Assembly: GCA_002812745.2 (NCBI GenBank)
Contig: NCSJ02000351.1
Span: forward strand, 1-42,684
Reading direction: 5' to 3'
DNA length: 42,684 nucleotides
Source of the DNA: Scytalidium lignicola
Taxonomy: Eukaryota; Ascomycota; Leotiomycetes
Position numbers and translations under genes: made by a program
Part shown: positions 33,732 to 42,684 of the stretch, one piece after another
Numbering within the stretch: the first letter of the stretch is position 1
How the letters are laid out: each line of letters starts with the position of its first letter
The notes under the pieces: model-generated
Told to the model about the DNA's origin: nothing
Databases searched by the model: none
The model's input: the letters and a program-made list of their open reading frames with translations, nothing else

Positions 33732-35791
33732 GGAAGATCCGAAGCATGAAGTCATCAGAACAGGCGTTGATTCTTATCTCCTCTAAGTCTTCGACACTGT
33801 CCAACAAGCTTGAGGTCACCCGAACAGTCAACGCCGCCAATCTCTTGCTTATGCAGTATTCGATTTTCAAAGTTTTCAATTAGCTTTCAGCTGTTTTAGC
33901 CTTGAGAAAGACTCTCGAAAACATTCTACCTGATCTTTGCAAAAAGCCAAGCGATAAAAGAGTATTAGCGTTTTACAACTTCGAGAATAATTTTATAAAG
34001 GAGGATATAAAAGCAATAACTATAATTAAAGTATATGTTAAATTTAGGTTAGTTTTTATCACTTCTAATAATATACAAAAAGATTACATATTTTACTATA
34101 CTATTACTTAACCTAGAACTAGTTATACAACTTTATACTATTTTATATTATACTAAGTGTAGTGTGGCTGTGTGATCACCTAGAAATGATTGAACAGACA
34201 AAAAGGTTTCCGATACATCTTCAAACAGTAGTCGGCCACAATCGGATCTGTTCCTTGTTAGAGTCAAAGGTGCAATAAAGGCGTTATCTTTGAAAGTCCA
34301 ACCACTTTGAAATCCGAAAAATAACTCTCGAGGCTCTTCCTCATCTCACTCATGATCGCAAGAGGATGCGCTGATATTGAGCAGCTGTTTGATTGTATTA
34401 AAGATTCTAATCTTCAGAATATGCTCCCAACAACCAAGAAGAAAGGCCTGGTCAAGAACACTTTCAAGTCAGTCAAGATTCTATCAAATAGTGTCCCCAT
34501 CATGGATGTCAGACAAACCTGAGAAAGGTCAAACTCGACCCGATCTCTTGGTGACCAAGACCCGTCGGCCAGCCAAAAAGGCAACTCTGCACATCGATCG
34601 ACAGTCTAACACCAAGATCGAACATGCCTTAAATGATCATGAAAAAGACTATATCCAACACGAAGGCTTGCGTATACCACATGGTAATATACCTGTCAGC
34701 CACGACCCACGAGCACATCTTAGCGGCGAAGAATGGCACGACTCAAATCCGTCGACAGTTACTTGTGTTCCAATTGAGGATTAGCCCTCGAGACTCAACA
34801 CCTGTACGTGGTGAGGGCTACGAACCTACAGCTTTGTCTGTAAAGCTAAGATTGAGTCAGCGCAAAAATTCTTCTTCGCAATTTCGATTTTGGCCATTGT
34901 AACCTTTTCTTCTTTTACTTGTTACAACCACAACTACAATCTAGACTATAAACCTAATCAACGATCACAGTATATTGCCTTATTGTGACATTACTTACTT
35001 TTACTTGAGCTGGGCTTCTACTACTTACATCTACGACGATATTTATACTTAGGTTAGCAGACATTACGAAAGAGGATTAAGGGCGAGGACACACGTTTTA
35101 AAAGAGGCAAAAGAAGCTATCGACAAATAAAGAAGTAACTTTATATCTAGTTTAAGAGAAGGATTACAAGAAGGAAAATAGGAAAGGAAGGAGAAAACAA
35201 AGGGAAAGAAGGCTCAAAGGAAATTTTTTGAATTGTGAGGTTTTCTCTTTTTGTGCATATAACTACCGAGGAAAAGGGTTTAAAATGTTATTGTTAAATC
35301 TGTCTAAAAAAGCTTTTGACTTACGTTGAGCTACTTAGGATTTAAGGTTTTAAATACCTCTTAACGATAGTATACAATTCCTGGTGCTCAGTGCTCACTC
35401 TAACCGGTTGTAGGAGAGTACAGTTATAAAGCTCAACTCGGCTAAGCGTTATGCAAGAAATGCTTTCTGAGGTTACTTTTAATCGCAAAGTTTTTCCTTA
35501 TGAGGTTTTTAACTTTTGCAATATTAGAATGTATATAAAAATCCTTAGCTTAGCACGACCCCATGCCCTTCGGGAAGCAGACAACCATATCCTTAGTGAT
35601 CGTAAATAAATATCATCATCATCTAATTGAGGATTAATATTTCTTCTCTTTTAATGACTGAGACCTCATTTTCCTAGATCTAAGCTAAAGCTTTTCCTTC
35701 TCTCCTCCTTCTCCTTCCTCTCCTTTTGAAATGATTAATATACAATAATTAAAGTTAGTTAAAGTAACAAAAGTACATATCAAAAATTTGT
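33732..35791. other. AT-rich, gene-poor DNA, 2 kb
   Basis: This stretch is low in GC and has short frames only. A plus frame at 34377-34784 (135 codons, Lys/Arg/His-rich) is the longest, but its composition and lack of family resemblance do not support a gene; it may be a remnant. A pyrimidine-rich tract lies at about 35690-35728. Confidence 0.5.
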
Positions 35792-36223
35792 TTAAAATTT
35801 TATAGGATCAGTTTGTTGGCAAATTTTATTCCACAAGCAAATTTTTTGAGCTCTGGCCATATCTGGTCCAAGCAAAACAATGTGAAAGCTTCTTGCAATT
35901 ACTTTTGCTAGAACTCGTTCATCTATTAAGTAATCTTTATTGATATCCACCAAAGCATGTAAGCATAGTTGTTCTCTCACAATGACAAGATCTTGTATGA
36001 CTCAAAGGTCAAAATAAGAAGTATTGAGGTTAGATGCAAGGGACGAGATAACAATCCCAAAGCTTGAGGAACGACATCCCACTGTTGGGAGCAAAAGACT
36101 GACAGCACTATGATAGTTCTTATCGATGAGACTGATATCTTGAAGCCTGATCTTAATACTTCCATTAGATATGATGATATTTGATATGTCGAATGTTATG
36201 TGCAGTTCATATGGTCAGCAGGA
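35792..36223 (-). pseudogene. Protein-like frame interrupted by one stop
   Basis: Read on the minus strand from about 36223, one frame runs through IKIRLQDISLIDKNYHSAVS and GCRSSSFGIVISSLASNLN to a single TGA near 36000. It then continues in the same frame through VIVREQLCLHALVDINKDYL and ARSFHIVLLGPDM to a final stop at 35792. The style is even on both sides of the stop, which suggests one former coding sequence of about 140 codons. No start, family or intron is clear. It lies 20 bp downstream of the HNH gene stop. Confidence 0.35.
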
Positions 36224-36243
36224 AGTAAGGATCCGTCTGTGAT

Positions 36244-37426
36244 TCATGCAATCAAGTGGCCTAACCGAGTAAACAATTCTGCTTCCATACGCTCGCCTGC
36301 ATCTTCTTGAGCTAGAACTTCTCCCATATCATCCTGTCCTAGGTCATGATCCCACTGTGGTGTGCCTGCATGTACTCTGAGGTTTTTCAGGACACACATT
36401 TTAAAATGCCAGCGGAGGACGTCCGGGCTGACCCTATGGTTGGGGTTGGCGCACTCAATCGCACTTCTCTGAATCCTGCGATTTCCATAGCCTCTCGTGT
36501 CAAATCCAAAGCAAACAATTTTATAGCCATCCTATGGAGACCCGAGGAATTAGATCTAAACTGAACACCCATTATAAAGGGGAAGGGAAGAACTCACATC
36601 AGGGTCGATACCGATGATGAAGTTGTCGAAATCGTCATGAATTGACGATGACAGTAGTACTCCATTTTGCAGTGAGTATAACTTCGAGTATCCGATCTGA
36701 GCTGAGCTGGTCGTATCCGTTATCCAGCTGCGATAACCATTTTGTTGCCATTCTTGTAATCGAGCTGCAGGATATATGTGACAGGCAGCAAGGCCGGAAA
36801 ATGGATTGTCATACGAGCCAAATCGATCTCCAGTAATCACACACGTTTGATCTCTGTTTCTGATACCCTCGCGGAATCGTGTTTGCTGCATGAATGAATT
36901 AGTAATTTATCAATTCATGTTTTATTATTGACTTACCAAGCGATCCCGTTTTGTAGATGCCTTAGAGGAACCTTGATTGGTGATTACTCTCCGTGGGACT
37001 CTTCCAGGGGTCGGTTCAACTTGAATTGGATCCTGATCTATACATTTGTTGGACATTTTTGATTGTAGTGCTTTGTAGTATCATTACTTACTGGGGCCTA
37101 GGATCATATAATTTCCAGGCTGAAGAATGTGATCTTGCCGTCGAAGGGATCTAGCAGTTGAACCATCATTGGTGAGTTTGAATATTCCCCATTGTTGATC
37201 ATCGGGAGGAAGTATAAAAGCAATTCTGCAATAACGGTAAAACATTCGCCATGTGATGTACCTATTTTGCGCTCTGAGTAGCAGCCCTGCGTGAAGTTCA
37301 GTATTAGCCACTATAACTCGTCCTTAGAATGGGGAGCAATTGACGACCTCCTAGTAGTCTTCCGCTATCATCATAAACCAAGACATTTCCGAGAGGATGA
37401 ACTGCTGGTTGCAGGTTACGAGGCAT
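36244..37426 (-). CDS. Fungal HNH nuclease-domain protein
   Basis: Five exons, 37426-37348, 37310-37092, 37037-36937, 36885-36598 and 36531-36244, give 324 aa. Exon 1 has VLVYDDSGRLLG. Exons 2-3 have the family's middle region (FILPPDDQQWGIF; LQPGNYMILGP). Exon 4 has the HNH_2-type domain: FREGIRNRDQTCVITGD, AACHIYPAARLQEWQ, LQNGVLLSSSIHDDFDNF and IGIDPD. Exon 5 gives the conserved tail YKIVCFGFD, DVLRWHFKMCVLKNLR and ERMEAELFTRL. The exon 4 His residues (AACHIYP and the H before DDFDNF) and the adjacent Asn fit the metal-binding and catalytic positions. Such proteins are multi-copy in filamentous fungi and their role is unknown; DNA cleavage is only inferred from the domain. Introns are 37, 54, 51 and 66 nt; the 37-nt one is unusually short and is the least certain join. 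Confidence 0.8.
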
Positions 37427-38076
37427 TGCGTCTCAGATGAATCGAAATATAGGATTTCCATTGCATTATAAGTGGTCGAGTGATACGGAGCAGAGTTTCT
37501 GAAATATTTCGAAGTTCAACTGAATAGATTGCTGTGGTGGGACAGAAACGGAAAGGTTGCCTTGGGCGGTGAAATGCTTTGGGCTAGCGCCGCAATTCTT
37601 GGCATACGTAATGCCCTGAGGTGTGGATTCAGGCCAACATCACATGGCGATAAACCAGAAGAGGTTGAGCCTCTGCTTGTAAAAATAAAATAAAACACAT
37701 AAAGAGAAATTCAGGGGGATTACAACAGTTATTTATTATTTCCTTTTAACCTGTTAACTATTGTTTACTATTTTCTTTCGTTACTCTTTGAATATAAATT
37801 CTAATTTNAAAAAAGATGNTTTTTTTACTACCCTTACTAAGCACCAAATTAAAGAATACAAATTAACTAAAATTGTTATATAAGTTAAAAATTTGATATA
37901 TAAAGATTTTGTCTCAAAAGCATGATCAAAATCCCCCTCCTCACTATCTTTGATGCTGCTGCGGATTCCGTCCACGTGATAGCTAATTCGCTAAGTATGA
38001 TGATTGATATAATTATATATGTACACAGGTATCTTTTTTTCCATCAAAGATTGAATAAAAAAACCAGAAAAAGCCT
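37427..38076. other. AT-rich intergenic
   Basis: Promoter side of the HNH gene and 3' flank of the ammonium transporter gene. Two N bases, at 37808 and 37819, sit beside A and T runs. No gene is supported. Confidence 0.65.
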
Positions 38077-40088
38077 TTATGCGGTTTCAAGAGGGACCTC
38101 GGCTGGAGGAGTGGTGGCATGGTTATCCAAGCTCTTCTTCTCCAGGCTCTTCCCGCTCTTCTGGTCGCTGTGGTCCACCTCGCCCATGAGGATGGCGGTC
38201 TCGGTCTCGCGGCGGAGCTCAACGTAATCTATGAAACATAATTGTCAGCAAACTTATATTCAATGTTATCGAGTTTCCTACGAAAGGAATCTTACCGTAA
38301 GCAAATTCGCCTAGTTGGGCGTCATCTAGACCCATAGCTTCCTCCTCCTCTGAAACTCTGAGACTGAGTCCTGGGATCAAGTTCATGACGAACAAGATGA
38401 TACATGTGCCAAAGAATGAGTATGCAAAACCGCTTACGCTATCAGCAAGTTGGTATCCAAGTTGGATGTAATGATGATTAAGCCACTAAATTTCGGATTA
38501 GTCTGTTGTCGAGAAAATTGAGGAGCGGGAAGAGGTTGGGGTCGGGATCGGGAGTTATGGGTACTTACACCACCTGGAATGACGGTAGCGCCGTCAAGAT
38601 GCGCAATGTAGTCACTAAAGAAATAAAGTTAGTAAATGCTGAATAGAATATCCAAAGTTTGTTTTTTGAAGTGGTGAAGTGACTTGTGTTGCGTGTTGTT
38701 GCAGACACAAATGGGAAGCGGGAGTTCAAGACTTACGCAGCGAAGAAAGCAGTCAAGATGTTACCAACTATACCACCAATAGCATGCTCGGCAAAGATAT
38801 CAAGAGCATCGTCAATTTGAAGATAATACTTCAGCTTGGTGGCATAATTGCATGCAATGCCGCCCACAACACCGAAGATAACGGCAGACCAGGCAGGGAC
38901 GTATCCAGAAGCCGGAGTAATGGCAACGAGACCTGCGACGGCACCAGAGCAGAAACCAACCGTGGACCACTTCTTATCCAGACGGTAATCAAGCAAGCAC
39001 CAGGTAACTCCGCCAACGGACGCAGCAATGTGAGTGACGACGCAAGCCATGATCGCGCGCATGTTGGCAGCGAGCGCAGAGCCACCGTTGAAGCCGAACC
39101 AGCCAACCCACAGGAAGACGACACCGAGGACGACGTGGGTAACATTGTGTGGGCGGTATGGGAGACCACGAGTATCCTCATATCCAGAGCGCTTGCCGAG
39201 CATCAAGCTGTAGGCGAGAGCAGCAGCACCAGAGGAAATGTGCACGGGAGTTCCTCCAGCGAAATCGAGACCACCCATCTTGAAGCTCCATCCGGAGGCA
39301 TTCCATGTCCAGCAGGCAATTGGGTCGTAGATGATGGTGGACCAGACGAAGATGAAGACAATGCAAGGGAGCATGCGGCCTCGGTCTGCGGCGGCACCAA
39401 TGGCGAGGGCGGGACTATATTCAGCAGTGGAGGGTTAGCAAAATGTCCCTCAGAATTCCGAGTTCTTTCCTCTCCGTCTCCGACTTAATTGAGTCACAAT
39501 CAAACTTGCGACTGCAATTTTGATCGCAAGTATAAAAAGGAAGAAAAGTAGTAGAATCGGAAGGAGGGGAAAGGCGATTACTCACGTGATAGCCGCGAAC
39601 ATGCCCTGGTAGACGGCGAAGAGCAAGTCGGGGATTCGAGGGCTGCCCACGCTGGGGGAACCGAGCACGTTGCGGAAGCCAATGTTTGTCAAGTCGCCAA
39701 TGTACTTGCCACCGGTATGCGAGAAGGCGAGCGAGTAGCCCCAGAAGAACCACTGGAAGGCGACGACACCGACGGACATCATGGAGAGCCAGATCAGCGC
39801 GAGAGCTGACTTGCGGCGCGCGAGACCGGAGTAGAAGAAGCCAACTCCGGGAATCATGAGAAGCACGAGGGCAGTGGATGTGAGCATCCAGGCGATATCT
39901 CCGGACTGAAGAAGCCAGTTAGTGAATTTCCTTTTTCTTTTTTCTCTTTATTCTCTCTTCTTCTTTTTTTTTTGGTTGTTGTTTTTCTGGTGATTTACCT
40001 CGTAGTAGATGTTGCAATCCTCGGTCAGAGAATCGCAACCCGTCTCTCCAGTCCCATTGAAGGGAACGGCGTATAGAGAGGCCGACAT
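38077..40088 (-). CDS. Ammonium transporter, Amt/Mep family
   Basis: Six exons, 40088-39999, 39905-39586, 39414-38737, 38614-38569, 38485-38296 and 38228-38077, give 491 aa, normal for the family. The extracellular N-terminus (NGTGETGCDSLTEDCNIYYE) leads to eleven membrane segments. Family marks are MIPGVGFFYSGLARRKSAL, LDFAGGTPVHISSGAAAL (substrate-binding Asp and first pore His), NVTHVVLGVVFLWVGWFGFN, and DIFAEHAIGGIVGN (second pore His). The cytoplasmic tail has YVELRRETETAILMGE. The protein carries ammonium across the plasma membrane; in fungi such genes are induced under nitrogen limitation. MepA and MeaA cannot be told apart with certainty here. Introns are 93, 171, 122, 83 and 67 nt, all with GT/AG ends that keep frame; the fourth donor is placed so that PGG joins WLNHHYIQLGYQ. 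Confidence 0.95.
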
Positions 40089-42684
40089 GGTTTTTGTTGG
40101 CGCGCTGGGTTGGGCTGGATAGTTGAAAAGGTCACCACTCGATCCAACGTCCTATTGTGGGCTGTTGGATTTGTCGAAAGGAAGAAGAAAATCACCTCTG
40201 CACAGGGGAGAGCAACTCAAGCGGGGAGGGGGACAAGTGGGCATATTTAAAAGCTTTTTTTTTGCTTCTCCCAAGAGGAGCACGTCCATTTCCGAGTTTC
40301 CCTGCGATGCCGGGGGGTGGTGGAGGAAGGGTGTAATAATTTTAGTGCGTCAGAAGTTTAGAAGGCCGATAAGCACAAGCAGAGAGGAAAAAGACTATGC
40401 CCTGTCCATCCTTTTTGGAAATGCATGGGGGGGGGGGAGGAGGGAAGGATTTTGCTTGGCTGCTTTGTGGTGCAGTCCACTGGTGGGCCATTGCTTCTCC
40501 CGCAGCTTCGATACCGGTGGGAAGGGCTTTGGGTTGACAGTACCGCAAACTCACGTCTGGATCAAGGACCCGCGAACCGAAGAAATCGTCGGTTCGGGGA
40601 TGGTTTGATTGGTCTGATTGAGGGCTGCGATCGCGGTGCCAGAGAAAACGGGCGTTCCGTATTTGGACTTGGAGCAAGTGGGCTGGATAGACTGGATGGA
40701 CTGGATGGGATGACATTTTCTTTTTGGTGTTACTTGTTTGGATTTGATGTCGTTTTTGCACACAAGCCAGTCAGCGGGCAGCATGCTCGAGGCCCCAGCT
40801 CGTTATCTCTCGCTTGAGCTTTCTTGGCGCGTGTGCTGGGCAACTACAAAATACGTTAATGTCCACCTCCGTCAGTTAGGAGGTCCAGGACCCATGGGCT
40901 TGGTACAGTATGATTATTACAGTACTGTGTACTTTGGGGGTTTTGGTTTCCCATTAGTTCTCCATGCTCTCCATGCTCTCCAGGGAGTCCTTCTGCGGGC
41001 TGGCTGGATGCCGGAAAAGGGAGTAGTATCGCACACCACCATCAACAACACATACGGACGCACCGATGCTCGAAGAAATATGGACCTGCTTTTTGCATCC
41101 AGGATTCGGGGCCAATGGCAGCCCGAGCACGCAAGGCTGGACGTGAAAAAGACCAGCTGTGGCACGGTGGTTCAGCCTGCCCGCCTGCATCGCTAGCTCC
41201 CGCAGAGTTGTCCACCCCCCCTGGTCCACCTTAGTCCCACAGATCTTGCCAAGATGATAAGAAAGTTGTTCGCGGGGATGCTGATTGGCTGCAACCCGCG
41301 CTCCCAGGATGCGCCGGCAGCAGGGAACCTGGTGGGCAGAGATAAGCATCGACAACGTCGTTGGCGGTTGGGGTCGATGCGTGGCCCAGAGCCGGGATAA
41401 AAACAGAGCCGCCAAGATCGGAGCTGTGGCGCTTGCTCCCTTTTTGACGACAGCATCCCGGCAAACGGCAATAGTCATAATCACAATCATAATAATAAGC
41501 AGCCCAGCAGCATGGGGAGAAGGAGAAAGAAAAAAAAGCCTCTTTTCCTTCCCTTTCTGTCCTGCATGTGAGATGATGAAATTTTCTTTCCATGGCTTGA
41601 AGCAAGTGCTGTTTCTTGGAGATGGATGGACAAGCAAAGCAACGAGCTGAAATGTCGTCGTCGTTCGTGGTTGTCTGATGATTCTGATGCTCTGATATCT
41701 GTCTCTCCCCCCACATACGGTATGCTGCTCTCCCTCGGGGTTTCGTGGAAATGTTCGCCCAAGTCGCGCCTTGCTCCGCTTGCCAAGTCAACCAGAAACT
41801 CTCCAGGTCACGACACACAGTTCCACTTTCGTAACCGTGGCTTAGCGCCCAGATAACTCGTAATCCAACCCGGGGGGTGCCAGAGATAGTTGATAGGGCA
41901 GGGACGCCGTAAGAGCAATTATGTACGAAAGTACAGTAATTAGATCTTAAAATAAAATCACGGCATAGAGTACATCTCCCGGGTCGTGTGCCAATTAGTG
42001 CTTTGCTGTGCTGTGCTGTACTGTACGCATAAAGTCAGTTACATACAACAGGTGAGAGAAACGCGATGTTTCCAAATATACAGACAACTGCCAACCAGTA
42101 GTCATGGATTAGATAAGTCGTTTACGTATACCAGTATTGTACAGTAACTTACTGTACCTCCGTCAAAAGTAGGCATTATTTATGTTGCATTGCCGAGAAA
42201 TTCGTAAGCCGTGACAAGAATCCATCAATCAGCCACTCGCTAATCGCGAATTCATTGCTTAGATATACTCGGTAAAATTGTCCAGAAGGAATCGATATGC
42301 AGATTTATTCAAGGCATAGCTACTTCGCTGTACTGTACTGTGCCGCTGTATTGGGTCGTACAGCAAACGGCTCGCGGCATAAACAAAACCCACAGTATCT
42401 AAATAGAAGAAAAGAAGAAAAGATCGATCTATTCTTAGCACACCAACAAAAAAAAAGGCATAAAATAAACAAACGGAGCAGAACAGAACAACCGGAACCA
42501 AAACCTAATCAAGAATCCTTTTTTTTATTAAAAAGGGTCAATACAGTATCTCTCATCATCCTCAACCTAACAAGCCAAGGACATTTGAATACTGTACAAC
42601 TCCATCCGTACCGTACCAACTCCTCCTGTAATTAACACTATCGAAAATTTCGCACCACCCACCCCTTCCCTTCCCCCCTTTCTA
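40089..42684. other. Upstream region of the ammonium transporter, 2.6 kb
   Basis: No supported gene up to the right edge. Several long frames overlap on both strands at 40123-41860 (up to 227 codons), but they compete with each other, translate simple sequence and resemble no family. TACTGTAC-type motifs are frequent (near 40902, 40919, 41932, 42018, 42140 and 42332). A poly-G run lies at about 40427. Confidence 0.55.
40368..42116. promoter_or_regulatory. Cluster of GATA-factor sites upstream of the ammonium transporter
   Basis: HGATAR sites occur at 40368-40373 (CGATAA), 41340-41345 (AGATAA), 41851-41856 (AGATAA), 41884-41889 (AGATAG), 41891-41896 (TGATAG) and 42111-42116 (AGATAA). In filamentous ascomycetes AreA/NIT2 GATA factors bind HGATAR in pairs or clusters to activate nitrogen-scavenging genes. 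The closest site is 280 bp from the start codon and the 41851-41896 group is dense. Such short sites also occur by chance, so function is inferred from the neighbouring gene. Confidence 0.4.

Noticed and set aside
33662..33883. 73-codon plus frame after the DUF3632 intron
   Set aside because: The frame giving KLRVWKDLPLFP fits the family; the longer frame here is a shifted reading of the same bases.
34377..34784. 135-codon plus frame in AT-rich DNA
   Set aside because: It is basic and low in hydrophobic residues, with no family resemblance and no supporting context.
36387..36572. 61-codon minus frame at the 3' end of the HNH gene
   Set aside because: The overlapping frame from 36531 carries the conserved HNH-family tail (YKIVCF, RWHF), so this one is a shadow.
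38679..39488. 269-codon plus-strand frame
   Set aside because: It is antisense to the well-supported ammonium transporter exons, so it is a shadow frame.
40123..41196. Plus-strand frames of 161, 130 and 152 codons
   Set aside because: They overlap in different frames, contain Gly/Trp-rich translations of G-rich DNA and lack family features or sensible splice joins.
40954..41818. Two overlapping minus-strand frames of 227 and 195 codons upstream of the ammonium transporter
   Set aside because: They overlap each other and plus-strand frames, are rich in His/Pro/Ser/Arg and cover simple sequence, and resemble no family.
1..42684. CRISPR array or prokaryotic operon structure
   Set aside because: No spaced direct repeats were seen, and the genes carry spliceosomal introns; the DNA is eukaryotic.

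Overview
The window is nuclear DNA of a filamentous ascomycete (Pezizomycotina), most likely a eurotiomycete. The evidence is spliceosomal introns of 50-180 nt with GT(A/G)AGT donors and CTAAC-like branch sites, a recognisable fungal INO80 ATPase, and typical fungal families: SAT4/rhodopsin-like membrane protein, DUF3632, fungal HNH protein and Mep/Amt ammonium transporter. The species cannot be named from the sequence alone.

Layout. 1-10 kb: a seven-helix receptor (+), a fungal rhodopsin/SAT4-like membrane protein (-) and a small alpha/beta hydrolase (-), separated by long intergenic stretches. Two of these stretches carry related copies of a dispersed repeat (about 3.77-4.01 kb and 9.91-10.11 kb). 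10.8-20.5 kb: two conserved housekeeping genes on the minus strand, INO80 (chromatin remodelling ATPase, 3 exons, 1740 aa) and ARB1 (ABCF ATPase for ribosome biogenesis, 3 exons, 634 aa). 20.5-24.4 kb: gene-poor DNA that hides an intact three-exon gene for ribosomal protein eL14, plus coding remnants. 24.4-38 kb: an AT-rich accessory stretch with a transcription-factor-like gene, a 495-bp TA-flanked inverted-repeat element, a type II tRNA-like sequence with about 65 extra bases, a GIY-YIG-like membrane protein split into two overlapping reading frames, a gluconokinase-like protein with a degenerate P-loop, a truncated DUF3632 gene, a probable pseudogene and a five-exon HNH protein. 38-42.7 kb: a six-exon ammonium transporter (-) whose 2.6-kb upstream region is rich in GATA-factor sites.

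How the genes relate. There is no gene cluster for one pathway. INO80, ARB1 and eL14 are unlinked core functions (chromatin; ribosome assembly; ribosome). The receptor, the SAT4-like protein and the ammonium transporter are independent membrane sensing or transport genes. The accessory stretch looks like a region of insertion and decay between core genes.

Exon joins were chosen by hand from GT/AG sites, reading frame and family resemblance; no alignment or expression data were available. All eight N bases in the window touch A or T homopolymers, which points to homopolymer-length uncertainty in the assembly. Frame breaks in the window should be read with that in mind.
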